Assembly (NCBI RefSeq): GCF_900070365.1
Contig: NZ_LN850107.1
Span: 4,092,001 to 4,156,000, forward strand
Length of the DNA stretch: 64,000 bases
DNA from: Alloactinosynnema sp. L-07
GTDB lineage: Bacteria > Actinomycetota > Actinomycetes > Mycobacteriales > Pseudonocardiaceae
Direction of reading: 5' to 3'
Positions 30,529-39,203 of the stretch are shown piece by piece; the first letter of the stretch is position 1; every line of letters starts with the position of its first letter. A model generated the notes under the pieces. It ran no database searches. It was not told where the DNA came from and saw nothing but the letters and a program-made list of their open reading frames with translations. The position numbers were made by a program, and so were the translations under genes.

Positions 30529-31404
30529 TTAGTTGACAAATACGGTGAACGGCGACCGATGCACCTTGCCATCGGCGCTGAACTCCAGGAACAAGCGATA
30601 CTCACCGCGCTCACCGAACAACGCCTGAAACGTCAACTCCCCATTGATCAGCGGCGTACCGAGGGGTTCACGCGGATGCAGGTGGGTCGCGGAGAGCAGC
30701 GTCGTGTTGAAGCCGGTCATATGCCCATACGCGCCGAGATGGGGATCGAGCGACCGCACCGGCTTACCGTCCGCACCCCGGATCGCGAACCGCAGGATGG
30801 TCGGCTGCCGAACCGGAACCTGCGTGGCACCTTCAGGCCGCGTAACGGTGAACCCGGACCCGGTCGACACCTCGGCGACCGGCGGCGGCACCTGAGTCAG
30901 GTTGGTGTCCCCGGCGATGGCGAAGGGCAGGCCGAGGACGACGGGGTGGGTCACGTCCTTGGTGTCCACCGGGATGAACTCGGCGAACATCCGATACGCC
31001 CCACCATCAGCGATGGAAACGGTCGTGCACCAGGTGTCGCCGTCGAGTTCGGGATGCAGGTGCTGGTAGCCCTGCATGTCGTCGCGAACGACGAAGAAGT
31101 GGATCTGCTTGGTCTGATTCAGCTGGAACTTCGTCACCGCTTCACCAGCAGGCCCCACAATCCGAAACGCGACCGGCACCGAGTCCCCCTTGACCGCGGG
31201 CAAGGTCACCGGCTCCAGGCGATAGCCGTTCTCGAAATCCGACAACCCGTCGCTGTGCGCCGCCAACGTCATCGGCTGCCCCGGCGGCTGATGGTGCGCG
31301 TTCGTCCCCACCGGCGACTGCAACACGACAAAGACGATCGCCACCACGGCAACCGCCACCGCCACGCCGAGCGCGAGCCAACTAGCCCAGTGCAGCTTGC
31401 GCAT
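30529..31404 (-). CDS. Membrane-anchored extracytoplasmic protein of unknown function
   Basis: 291 residues. An N-terminal hydrophobic anchor (SWLALGVAVAVAVVAIVFVV, about residues 8-28) lacks a lipobox or obvious cleavage site, so the protein is probably membrane-tethered with its body outside. The body looks like two beta-sandwich domains, with PVAFRIVGPAGEAVTKFQ, HFFVVRDDMQGYQHLHP and later ATHLHPREPLG. The His-rich strings (HLHPEL, HMTGF, HLHP) could bind a metal, as in YtkA/CopC-type proteins. No metal gene is adjacent. Confidence 0.7.
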   Translation of the reverse strand: MRKLHWASWLALGVAVAVAVVAIVFVVLQSPVGTNAHHQPPGQPMTLAAHSDGLSDFENGYRLEPVTLPAVKGDSVPVAFRIVGPAGEAVTKFQLNQTKQIHFFVVRDDMQGYQHLHPELDGDTWCTTVSIADGGAYRMFAEFIPVDTKDVTHPVVLGLPFAIAGDTNLTQVPPPVAEVSTGSGFTVTRPEGATQVPVRQPTILRFAIRGADGKPVRSLDPHLGAYGHMTGFNTTLLSATHLHPREPLGTPLINGELTFQALFGERGEYRLFLEFSADGKVHRSPFTVFVN

Positions 31405-31830
31405 GCCGGGGAACCTCCACGAGCCCTCGCGACCGCCCGACGAGCCAACGGGGGTACCCGGCTCAACTCGGGTCGACTTCAGTTATCAGCAGGAAGTGCA
31501 GTCTCTCCGAGCGAGATCGCCACCACAACCCGCCGGAGGATTGCCTCACACTCCCGTCCAATGGGCCGAGTCGACCTGGCACAGCACCCGACGGACCCTG
31601 CCCAGCCGCCGTCACCGACACCCTTCCAAACGTCCCGGCGGGTGCCCCGCGCCCGGACAACGTCCCCGTGCTCGCCTCGCGATCTCCTGCTCGTACCGGG
31701 CCCACTTGGGCTTTCGCCGCGAGTCCGTTCGATCTCCAGATACGTCACGGCGCGTACGAGCGTCGACGTCTCTGGATGGATGCCAAGCACCTGCCTCATG
31801 GGCGACCATGGACATCGGAGGTGGACGACC
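31405..31830. other. Divergent intergenic region, 426 bases, nothing identified
   Basis: Lies between the starts of the membrane-anchored protein (minus) and the integral membrane protein (plus). Short overlapping frames on both strands have no recognisable protein character. It presumably holds both promoters; I could not identify convincing boxes or a hairpin. Confidence 0.5.
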
Positions 31831-32760
31831 GTGGTCGCTGAGGGGCAGATCCGATCCATGCGCGCGGCACTGCGCACGATCTGGGTCGACGGCAGACCGA
31901 TCGAGAGGTTCGCCTACGTCGTCGGTCTCGGTCTTCTCCTTTCCGGAATCGCCCATTTCGGCGTGTTCCTCATCGAGGGAGGCCCCTGGCAGGGCCCCGT
32001 GTCCTGGCGCAAACCAGTCACCTTCGGCCTGTCGTTCGGTCTGACCCTCATCACCTTGGTCTGGGTCAGCACCTGGATACGCCTCGGCGACCGTGTCCGA
32101 GCCGCCATGGTCGGGCTGTTCACCGCTGCGAGCGTGCTCGAAGTCAGCTTCATCTCCGTGCAGGCGTGGCGCGGCGTGCCGTCACACTTCAACGACGACA
32201 CCAGCTTGGACCGAGCTATCTCGACCTCCCTGGCGATAGGCGGCGGCCTGATCCTGATCTCGGTGCTGACCTTCACGGTCGCGGCGCTGCGTGCTGGGTC
32301 CGTCGACAGGACGGACATGCGCCTCGCCATTCGCTCCGGCCTGGTGCTGCTCGTCGTCGCACTGGCCGTGGGCGTGGCAATGATCGCGCGCGGGATCATT
32401 GCCTTGCGCTCGGCCGACCCTGACCTCGCCTACACCACCGCAGGAGCGTTCAAACCCATCCACGCCGTCGCGATGCACGGGGTGCTCGTCCTGCCGGGCC
32501 TCGCCTGGCTGCTGGGCTTCACCTGCTGGACCGACCTGCTCCGCCTCCGCGTTGTCCAACTCGGCGTCGTGGGCTACGCCTTGGTCGCGCTGGCGGTCGG
32601 CGTCGAGTCCGCGCTCGAGGTGTCCCCCTTCGCCGCGCCGGTACTGGCCGACGTGGTCGTGATCACCGGTCTGGTGGCGCTGACACTCTCCGGGATTGTC
32701 GCCGTGTACGGCGTCGTTCACTTTCCGACCAAGGACACCAACCCCATCCGCACCGCGTAG
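31831..32760 (+). CDS. Integral membrane protein of unknown function
   Basis: About 309 residues with seven or eight hydrophobic spans (for example FAYVVGLGLLLSGIAHFGVF, SFGLTLITLVWVSTWI, VLLVVALAVGVAMIARGIIA). Short polar loops hold SWRKPVTFG and SVDRTDMRLA. No known transporter motif is seen. GTG 31831 has GGAGG nine bases upstream; ATG 31858 is an alternative start. The 3' end overlaps the end of the convergent response regulator gene by 43 bases. Confidence 0.75.
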   Translation: MVAEGQIRSMRAALRTIWVDGRPIERFAYVVGLGLLLSGIAHFGVFLIEGGPWQGPVSWRKPVTFGLSFGLTLITLVWVSTWIRLGDRVRAAMVGLFTAASVLEVSFISVQAWRGVPSHFNDDTSLDRAISTSLAIGGGLILISVLTFTVAALRAGSVDRTDMRLAIRSGLVLLVVALAVGVAMIARGIIALRSADPDLAYTTAGAFKPIHAVAMHGVLVLPGLAWLLGFTCWTDLLRLRVVQLGVVGYALVALAVGVESALEVSPFAAPVLADVVVITGLVALTLSGIVAVYGVVHFPTKDTNPIRTA

Positions 32761-33359
32761 AGCGCCGCCTGGGTTCGGTCCTGCATACCGAGCTTGCCCA
32801 GGATCGCGCTCATGTGGGCCTTGACCGTCTTCTCGGACAACGCGAGGCGCTTCGCGATCTCCCGATTGGACAGTCCTTGTGCCACCTCGCCGAGCACCAC
32901 CAACTCGCGCGAGGTGAGTTTCAGGTCGCCCGGACGTGTGTCGCCCTCAGCGAGCAGCCGAGCCACATCCGGATGCAGCAACACGTGTCCCGCGTGCACC
33001 GACCGTACCGCCGCCACCAGCGCCGAGGGGTTCACGTCCTTGTAGACGTACCCCGCAGCCCCGGCCCGCACCGCCGGGATGATCGCGGCCGGGTCCACGA
33101 AACTGGTCACCACCAGCACCCGGGCCGGATTCCCCCGATCCCGGAGTCCCCGCAGGGCGAACACGCCGTCGGTGCCCGGCATCCGCAGGTCGAGCAGAAT
33201 GACGTCCGGCCGCAGCCGCTCGGCCGCCTCCAAACAGGACGCCCCATCGGACGCCTCGCCGACGACCGTCATGTCGTCCTGCACGTCGAGGAACGTGCGC
33301 AGCCCCTGCCGCACCATCGGGTGGTCGTCCACCACCAAGATCCTGATGTCCTCAGTCAA
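32718..33359 (-). CDS. NarL/FixJ-type response regulator
   Basis: 213 residues. The receiver domain (about 1-120) has ILVVDDHPMVRQGLRTF, the phospho-acceptor Asp in PDVILLDLRMPGTDG, the Thr in VVTSF and the Lys in YVYKDVNPS. A LuxR-type DNA-binding domain at about 145-205 has LTSRELVVLGEVAQGLSN and LSEKTVKAHMSAIL. It overlaps the histidine kinase gene by eight bases, so the two form one operon. The target genes are unknown; the convergent membrane protein is a neighbour but not an obvious target. Confidence 0.95.
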   Translation of the reverse strand: MTEDIRILVVDDHPMVRQGLRTFLDVQDDMTVVGEASDGASCLEAAERLRPDVILLDLRMPGTDGVFALRGLRDRGNPARVLVVTSFVDPAAIIPAVRAGAAGYVYKDVNPSALVAAVRSVHAGHVLLHPDVARLLAEGDTRPGDLKLTSRELVVLGEVAQGLSNREIAKRLALSEKTVKAHMSAILGKLGMQDRTQAALYAVRMGLVSLVGK

Positions 33360-34482
33360 CCGGCACCTCCAAACGCACCGTCGTCCCGCCGGGCTGCTCG
33401 GAGGTCACGTTGAGCCGCCCACCCGCGGCCCGCGCCCGTTCGCGCATCGATCCCAAGCCCAGGCGGCGTGTCGACGGCCCGGAGGACGACGGATCGAAGC
33501 CGACCCCGTCGTCTTCGATGACCAGCACGAGCTTCTGCGAGGCGAAGCACAGATCGATGTCGATCTTGCTCGCCTTGGCGTGGCGCAGCGCGTTGTGGAG
33601 CGCTTCCTGGACGATCCGGTACACCGCCTCCTCGCGCGCCGCCGCCAACCGTGGAACATCCCGGCTCCGGAACCGCACCGCGGGCTCGTGGACGCGGTCG
33701 AGAAGATCGACTTGCTTGCGCAAGGCGATGTCCAGGCCGTCACCGGCCAGGTCTGGCGAGCGGAGCCCGAACACGACCGCGGCCAACTCGTCTGCGGCTT
33801 CCGCCGCCAGCCCTCGCACGGTGTCGACCTCGCGTCTGACTTGAGCGACGTCGCGATCGAGCAGCGGAACAAGCGCGTCCGCGATGAGCCGGAGGCTGAA
33901 CAGCTTCTGGGTGACCGAGTCGTGCAGCTCGCGGGCGATCCGTGTGCGCTCCTCCACAATGGACAACTCGCGGCTGCGCTCGAACAACCGGGCGTTGACG
34001 AGCGCGATGGCGGCGTGGTTGGCGAGCAGCGCGAGCAGTTCCTCGTCTCCCTCGGTGAAACCGCCCGGTTCATCCTTGTTGGCCACGAAGATCTCGCCGA
34101 GGATCTCGTCGCCGTCGGTGATGGGCATGCCGAGGAAGTCCGTCAGCACCGGATGCGCCGACGGCCACCAACCGAATCTCGGGTGCTGTCTGATGTCGTC
34201 CATCCGGATCGGATTCGGATCAGACAGCAGGACGCCGAGTAAGCCGTGCTGGCGGGGCACGGGCCCGATCGCGGCCCACTGCTCGTCGCTGACCCCGTCG
34301 GCGAGGAACTCGGCGAAGCCGCCGTCGGCATCGGGCACCCCGAGTGCGGCGTACCGCGCGCCCACGAGTCTGCGTGCGGAAGTCAGGATCGTCTGCAGCA
34401 CATCGCGCACAGACAGATGCGTGGCGACGGCGAGCACCGCGTTGCTCACCTCGCGCAGTTCGTTCCGCTGGATTCCGGTCAC
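33352..34482 (-). CDS. GAF-domain sensor histidine kinase (NarL-type partner)
   Basis: 376 residues, soluble, without a membrane span. An N-terminal GAF domain (about 20-165; RRLVGARYAALGVPDADGG) may bind a ligand or heme, as in DevS-type kinases. The HisKA_3 dimerisation region has the phospho-acceptor His in ERTRIARELHDSVTQKLF, and the C-terminal ATPase domain has EALHNALRHAKAS (N box) and IEDDGVGFDP (G1). It pairs with the response regulator that follows. The lack of membrane spans implies a cytoplasmic signal. Confidence 0.93.
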   Translation of the reverse strand: MTGIQRNELREVSNAVLAVATHLSVRDVLQTILTSARRLVGARYAALGVPDADGGFAEFLADGVSDEQWAAIGPVPRQHGLLGVLLSDPNPIRMDDIRQHPRFGWWPSAHPVLTDFLGMPITDGDEILGEIFVANKDEPGGFTEGDEELLALLANHAAIALVNARLFERSRELSIVEERTRIARELHDSVTQKLFSLRLIADALVPLLDRDVAQVRREVDTVRGLAAEAADELAAVVFGLRSPDLAGDGLDIALRKQVDLLDRVHEPAVRFRSRDVPRLAAAREEAVYRIVQEALHNALRHAKASKIDIDLCFASQKLVLVIEDDGVGFDPSSSGPSTRRLGLGSMRERARAAGGRLNVTSEQPGGTTVRLEVPVD

Positions 34483-34624
34483 GAATTCACGGTACCCACG
34501 CCCGCCGACGAAAAGCCTGGTCCTAAGACCAAAGTCGTAGAGAAGTCTGGTCTCTGGTCCGATGGCGAGCCCGCCCGACCGGCCTAACGTCGATCACGAA
34601 GCACCCACCGACGAAAGGACGGAC

Positions 34625-35302
34625 ATGCCCGTCGCCATAATCACCGGCGCCTCCCGCGGCCTGGGCCAGGCACTCGCGGCCGGACTCGCAGACAACGGCT
34701 GGGACCTGGTGCTCGACGCCCGCGGCGGCGCCGCGTTGGCCGAGTCCGCCGCCGACCTGCCCGGTTCGATCCGGACAGTCCCTGGCGACATCACCGACGC
34801 CGGACACCGGGCCGACCTGCTCGCCGCGGCCGACGCCCTGGGCGGCGCCACACTGCTCATCAACAACGCGGGCGCGCTCGGGCCGAGTCCGTTGCCCAAG
34901 CTCGCCGACCTCCCGCTCGACGCCGCCCGCGAGCTGTTCGAGGTCAACGTCCTGGCGTTGCTCGCGCTGACCCAACTCGTGCTGCCCGGGCTGCGCGAAC
35001 GCTCGGGGAGCATCATCAACATCACGTCCGACGCCGCCGTCGAGGCCTACGAGGGCTGGGGCGGCTACGGAGCGTCGAAGGCCGCGGTGGAACAGCTCAG
35101 CAACGTGTTGTCGGCCGAGGAACCGGACGTTCGGGTCTGGTGGACCGACCCGGGGGACCTGCGCACCCAGATGCATCAGGACGCCTTCCCCGGCGAGGAC
35201 ATCGGCGACCGGCCGCTACCGGCCACCGTGGTGCCCGCCGTACTGAAACTGCTCGCCGAGCAGCCAGAATCCGGCCGCTACCAGCTGCCGAAGCTGACGT
35301 GA
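34625..35302 (+). CDS. Short-chain dehydrogenase/reductase (SDR)
   Basis: 225 residues of classical SDR: cofactor loop TGASRGLGQAL, NNAGALG, the catalytic Ser in NITSDAAVE and YGASKAA with Tyr and Lys. The substrate is unknown. ATG 34625 is preceded by GAAAGGACGG, which fits a Shine-Dalgarno, whereas the upstream in-frame GTG region (34562) looks like leader. The stop overlaps the start of the VOC gene as GTGA, so translation is probably coupled through to QueA. Confidence 0.88.
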   Translation: MPVAIITGASRGLGQALAAGLADNGWDLVLDARGGAALAESAADLPGSIRTVPGDITDAGHRADLLAAADALGGATLLINNAGALGPSPLPKLADLPLDAARELFEVNVLALLALTQLVLPGLRERSGSIINITSDAAVEAYEGWGGYGASKAAVEQLSNVLSAEEPDVRVWWTDPGDLRTQMHQDAFPGEDIGDRPLPATVVPAVLKLLAEQPESGRYQLPKLT

Positions 35303-35694
35303 GCCCGCCGCGCGCGCTGTGGATCCCGTTCGAGGTCGATGACATCGAGGAGTCGCTCGCGTTCTACCGCGACCGCCTCGGGCTTTCCGAAGTGGACAGC
35401 TGGTCCGTCGACGACGAGCGCGGGACCGTGCTCGAGGTAGCACCGGGCGCCTTCCTCGAATTCGTCTCCGGTCGCGGGATTCGTCAAGCCGGGCCGCCCC
35501 CGCTCGCTGTCGAATTGCCAACCGTATCCGCCGTCGAACACGCCTTCGCCGCGCTGGGCCAAAGGCCCGTGAATCGGCCGCCCGGCCGGTACCCGCGAGG
35601 CCATTTCGGGTTCGAGGTCAGCGGTCCAACGGGCGAACGGCTGATGGTGTGGACCGAGAAACGAGACCACTCAACGAGTTCGGAGCAGGGATGA
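35299..35694 (+). CDS. VOC (glyoxalase/bleomycin resistance) superfamily protein
   Basis: 132 codons. Paired beta-alpha-beta-beta-beta modules are visible: WIPFEVDDIEESLAFYRDRLGL and, near the end, FGFEVSGPTGERLMVWTEKR. A metal-binding set (E in GTVLEVAPGAFLEF) is plausible but the ligands are not certain. The GTG at 35299 overlaps the SDR stop, and the stop overlaps the QueA start as ATGA. The role is unknown. Confidence 0.8.
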   Translation: MSPPRALWIPFEVDDIEESLAFYRDRLGLSEVDSWSVDDERGTVLEVAPGAFLEFVSGRGIRQAGPPPLAVELPTVSAVEHAFAALGQRPVNRPPGRYPRGHFGFEVSGPTGERLMVWTEKRDHSTSSEQG

Positions 35695-36737
35695 CAACAG
35701 TGATCGAAGGTGCCATGTCCGCGATGGAGTTCGCCCTCCCACCAGACCTCGAGGCGCACGAACCCCCCGAGGCCCGGGGTCTGTCACGTGACGGCGTCCG
35801 ACTACTGGTCGGCAGCGGATCGAGTGTCCAGCACCATCGATTCGCCGACCTCCCGACCATCCTGACCCCTGGCGACCTGCTAGTCGTCAACACCTCGGCC
35901 ACGATTCCCGCGGCGGTGCGGGTCCTGGGAAGCGACCTGTCTGTGCACTTCTCGACCGAGCTTCCGAACGGCCGGTGGCTCGTCGAACTCCGGAAGGCCG
36001 GTGGTCAGGCGACCGTCCCCTACCGCTCCGGCGTCCCCGACACGCGGTACGACCTGCCCGAAGGCGCGTCAGTCACGCTGACAGCGCCGTACTCACGGGA
36101 CCGGCTGTGGGAGGCCACAGTGGACCCCGGTGCGTTCGGTTCCATGCTCGGCTACCTGAGAGCTCTAGGCAGGCCGATCCGATACGAGTACGTCCCACGC
36201 GACTGGCCGATCCGGTACTACCAGTCGGTCTTCGGCACCAACCCTGGCAGCGCGGAGATGCCCAGCGCCTCTCGTCCGTTCACCGACCGAATCGTCACCA
36301 CCTTGGTCTCGGCGGGCGTCCGGTTCGCCCCGGTCATGCTGCACACGGGGGTGGCCTCGCCGGAAGCGCACGAACGGCCCTACCCCGAGAGGTTCAGCGT
36401 CGGCGAGCCGACGGCCGCGCTGGTCAACCACACCAGACAGGAAGGACACCGGGTGATAGCCGTTGGCACGACCGCGGTGCGGGCGCTGGAGAGCGCGGTC
36501 GGGCCCGATAGGACCGTCCAGCCGACGGCGGGCTGGACCGACCTGATCGTCTCGCCTGACCGGGGAGTTCAGGTGGTCGACGGACTGCTCACCGGCTTCC
36601 ACGAACCCCGCGCCTCCCACCTCGACATGCTCGCCGCCATCGCGGGCACCTCCCTGCTCAGCGAGTGCTATCGAGAGGCCATCGCCCACAGGTACTTATG
36701 GCACGAGTTCGGCGACCTGAACCTGCTGGTGCCCTGA
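35691..36737 (+). CDS. queA: S-adenosylmethionine:tRNA ribosyltransferase-isomerase family protein
   Basis: 348 residues, the normal size for QueA, which uses the ribose of SAM to build epoxyqueuosine on tRNA wobble G34. Recognisable blocks are LTPGDLLVVNTSATIPAA, GYVPLPxYI-region counterpart RPIRYEYVPRDWPIRYYQSVFG, MLHTGVASPEAHE, and GTTAVRALESA. The sequence is diverged from the E. coli enzyme. No tgt, queF or queG lies in the window, so its tRNA role is inferred. The start ATG 35691 overlaps the VOC stop. Confidence 0.8.
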   Translation: MTTVIEGAMSAMEFALPPDLEAHEPPEARGLSRDGVRLLVGSGSSVQHHRFADLPTILTPGDLLVVNTSATIPAAVRVLGSDLSVHFSTELPNGRWLVELRKAGGQATVPYRSGVPDTRYDLPEGASVTLTAPYSRDRLWEATVDPGAFGSMLGYLRALGRPIRYEYVPRDWPIRYYQSVFGTNPGSAEMPSASRPFTDRIVTTLVSAGVRFAPVMLHTGVASPEAHERPYPERFSVGEPTAALVNHTRQEGHRVIAVGTTAVRALESAVGPDRTVQPTAGWTDLIVSPDRGVQVVDGLLTGFHEPRASHLDMLAAIAGTSLLSECYREAIAHRYLWHEFGDLNLLVP

Positions 36738-37319
36738 CACCACCCCCGACAGAAAGGAGGACGCACGCGACAGCACCCCAGCACGAGGCGGTCGGTGCCC
36801 GGCCTGGGTGAAGGACGAGCGGTAGGCAGGTGCCCGTCGGCCAACCTAGGAAACGGTCGACCAACGTCGGAAACGACAGGCGAGGCGGGCAAGGCGGATA
36901 GCCCGGGCACGAACGCATCCGAGCTGTAGCCGCTACCAAAGGCGGAGACGGCGCACGCAAGTCCAGTCGGGACCGCAGGAAGCGCGCGAACTCGACCTTG
37001 CCGCAATCAAACCCGCGACGAACACGCACCTCGGCCGTAGCGGTACGAAACGCGCGTGTTCGACCTAGCCGCCATCGAGGACCGGGACCCACGCACGCTG
37101 CAGACCGGCTGCAGTGCTCGACCGACGACCGCGAGCGGCGGTCAGCAGCCTCAGAGATCAGCCAGAGCGCGGCGGGGCTGGCTGTGTGGGTGCCGGTTGA
37201 AGGCTCCTGGGGTCGCGCCCCCGGAAGCTCTCGGCCGACGAGCTGACAGCGCCGCCGTCACCATCGAGCTGACCGCGCCGCCGATCACCGCGACCGCGAG
37301 GTCGGGTCAGGTGGTGACG
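36738..37319. other. Convergent intergenic region, 582 bases, nothing identified
   Basis: Between the ends of queA (plus) and the acyl-CoA synthetase gene (minus). Short frames are present but none has a coherent composition. A small CTGCA-7-TGCAG palindrome (37098-37114) and a perfect 13-base tandem duplication (37306-37318 and 37319-37331) that crosses the synthetase stop codon are the only structure seen; no clear terminator was found. Confidence 0.5.
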
Positions 37320-39113
37320 TCAGGTGGTGACGTTGACGGTGGAAGGAGTGGGTGAGTCGGCGTAGAGGTCGTCGATGTCGTGGGCGTATTTCTCGGCGAT
37401 GGGCTTGCGACGGAGTTTGAGGGTGGGGGTGAGTTCGTCGCCGCCGGGTTCCCAGAAGGTGGGGACGATGCGGAAGCGTTTGATCTGTTCGACGCGGGAG
37501 AGGGTTGTGTTGCCCTTGCGGACCGCGTCGGTGACGAGGGTGCGGAGGGAGTCGTGGGTGAGGACTGCGCTTGGGGAGGAGGTGTCGATGCCATGTTTCG
37601 CGGCTAGGGCGGTGGCGGCGTCCTGGTCTACGACGATCAGGGCGGAGATGTAGGGGCGGTCGTCGCCGATGGCGACTACCTGCCCGATGAGGGAGCTGGC
37701 GGCTTTGACGGCGTTCTCGATGTTCGTCGGGGACATGTTCTTGCCGGAGGAGTTGATGATCAACTCCTTCTTGCGGTCGACGATGGTTACGTAGCCGTCC
37801 GCATCGATCACGCCGATGTCGCCGGTGTGAACCCAGCCGTCGGCATCGACCGTCTCGGCGGTCTTCTCCGGGTCGTTGCGGTAGCCGCGCATGACCGAGC
37901 CTGCTCGGATGAGGAGTTCGCCGTCGTCGGCGAGGGTGATCTCGGCGCCGTGGACGGGCGTGCCTACGGTGCCGAGCTTGACCGCGCCCGCGCGGGTGGA
38001 CGTGCCGAGGCCGGCGGTCTCGGACATGCCCCAGATCTCGTACACGGGCAGGCCGATGCCCCAGAAGAACTCGATGGTGTCGAGTGGGATCGCCGCGGCG
38101 CCGGAGGCTGGGACCTTGGCTTCGTCGAGGCCGAGCTTGTGGCGGAGCTTGGAGAGCACGAGCTTGTCGGCGAGCTTGTGCTGCACGGCGAGGGTGGCCG
38201 GGATGGACTCGCCCGCGAGTTCGAGCAGGGCCTTGCGCCTGCCGACGGCCAGGGCCCAGGCGGCGATCTTGCGCTTGGCGCCGCTGGGTTCGGCGGCGAG
38301 CGCGGTGTCGATGGCGAGTTTGAACTTCTGCCAGACGCGGGGCACGCCGAAGAACACGTGCGGGCGGGCGTCGGGCAGGGCGGTGACGAGCTGTTTGGGG
38401 TCGGCCACGGAGGTGACCACGGTGCCGAAGAACATGGAGAGGTAGTGCGCGATCACCCGGTCGGCGATGTGCGCCGACGGCAGGAACGACAGCACGCGGT
38501 CGCCGGGGGTCACATCGTAGGCGGCGCGGACCGCGTCGGTGACCGCGAGGACGTTGCGGTGGGTCAGCTCGACGCCCTTGGGTGGGCCGGTGGTGCCCGA
38601 GGTGTAGATGATCGTGGCGATGTCCTCCGGCTCGACCGCGGCCCACGCGGCGTCGAAGTCGAAGTCGGGGGCGCCGGCGGACTCCAGGTCGGCCAACGTC
38701 ATGACGCCTTCGGCGGCGCCGTCGACGCAGATGATCGTCAATTCAGCGTCGACCGCTCGCAGGGTCGGCAGGAACACCTTCTCGGTGACCACGATCTTGT
38801 TGCCCGCGTTGGAGAACACGTAGTTGAGCTGCTCGGCCGCACTGGTGTTGTAGACCGAGAACGGAACCGCGCCCAGATGCAGGGCTGCGGTGTCCACGAG
38901 GTGGAACTCGGGGCGGTTGGTGAGCATGATGCCCACCGTGTCGCACTTGCCCACACCCAGGGAGGCAAGCCCGGCCGCGATGCCGCGCACCCGGTCGGCG
39001 TACTCCCGCCACTTGATCGACACGACGTCGCCGGTGGTGCGCAAGGCGACCTGGTCGGGGATCTGCCGCGCGGTCGACTGGAAGGCCGCGCACAGGGACT
39101 CGGGCTGGCTCAT
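37320..39113 (-). CDS. Long-chain fatty acid-CoA ligase (FadD15-like)
   Basis: 597 residues of ANL superfamily, cytoplasmic. It activates a fatty acid to an acyl-adenylate and then acyl-CoA. Motif A3 is IIYTSGTTGPPKGVELTH; A5 is YEIWGMSETAG; the hinge with Asp is TGDIGVIDADGYVTIVDR; the catalytic Lys region is SSGKNMSPTNIE and the C-terminal domain continues to KLRRKPIAEKYA. ATG 39113 (SQPESLCAAFQS) is chosen, with an upstream GAGG. The exact chain-length preference is unknown. The gene stands alone, between an intergenic gap and the CHAT gene. Confidence 0.93.
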   Translation of the reverse strand: MSQPESLCAAFQSTARQIPDQVALRTTGDVVSIKWREYADRVRGIAAGLASLGVGKCDTVGIMLTNRPEFHLVDTAALHLGAVPFSVYNTSAAEQLNYVFSNAGNKIVVTEKVFLPTLRAVDAELTIICVDGAAEGVMTLADLESAGAPDFDFDAAWAAVEPEDIATIIYTSGTTGPPKGVELTHRNVLAVTDAVRAAYDVTPGDRVLSFLPSAHIADRVIAHYLSMFFGTVVTSVADPKQLVTALPDARPHVFFGVPRVWQKFKLAIDTALAAEPSGAKRKIAAWALAVGRRKALLELAGESIPATLAVQHKLADKLVLSKLRHKLGLDEAKVPASGAAAIPLDTIEFFWGIGLPVYEIWGMSETAGLGTSTRAGAVKLGTVGTPVHGAEITLADDGELLIRAGSVMRGYRNDPEKTAETVDADGWVHTGDIGVIDADGYVTIVDRKKELIINSSGKNMSPTNIENAVKAASSLIGQVVAIGDDRPYISALIVVDQDAATALAAKHGIDTSSPSAVLTHDSLRTLVTDAVRKGNTTLSRVEQIKRFRIVPTFWEPGGDELTPTLKLRRKPIAEKYAHDIDDLYADSPTPSTVNVTT

Positions 39114-39203
39114 ACGCGTCGCCTCTCGGGCTGTGAGCTGTGGCACAGAGGCGTGATCGTATGTAGTGCGAACGACGTCTGTCTACGGCCGATTCGTCCG
39201 ATT

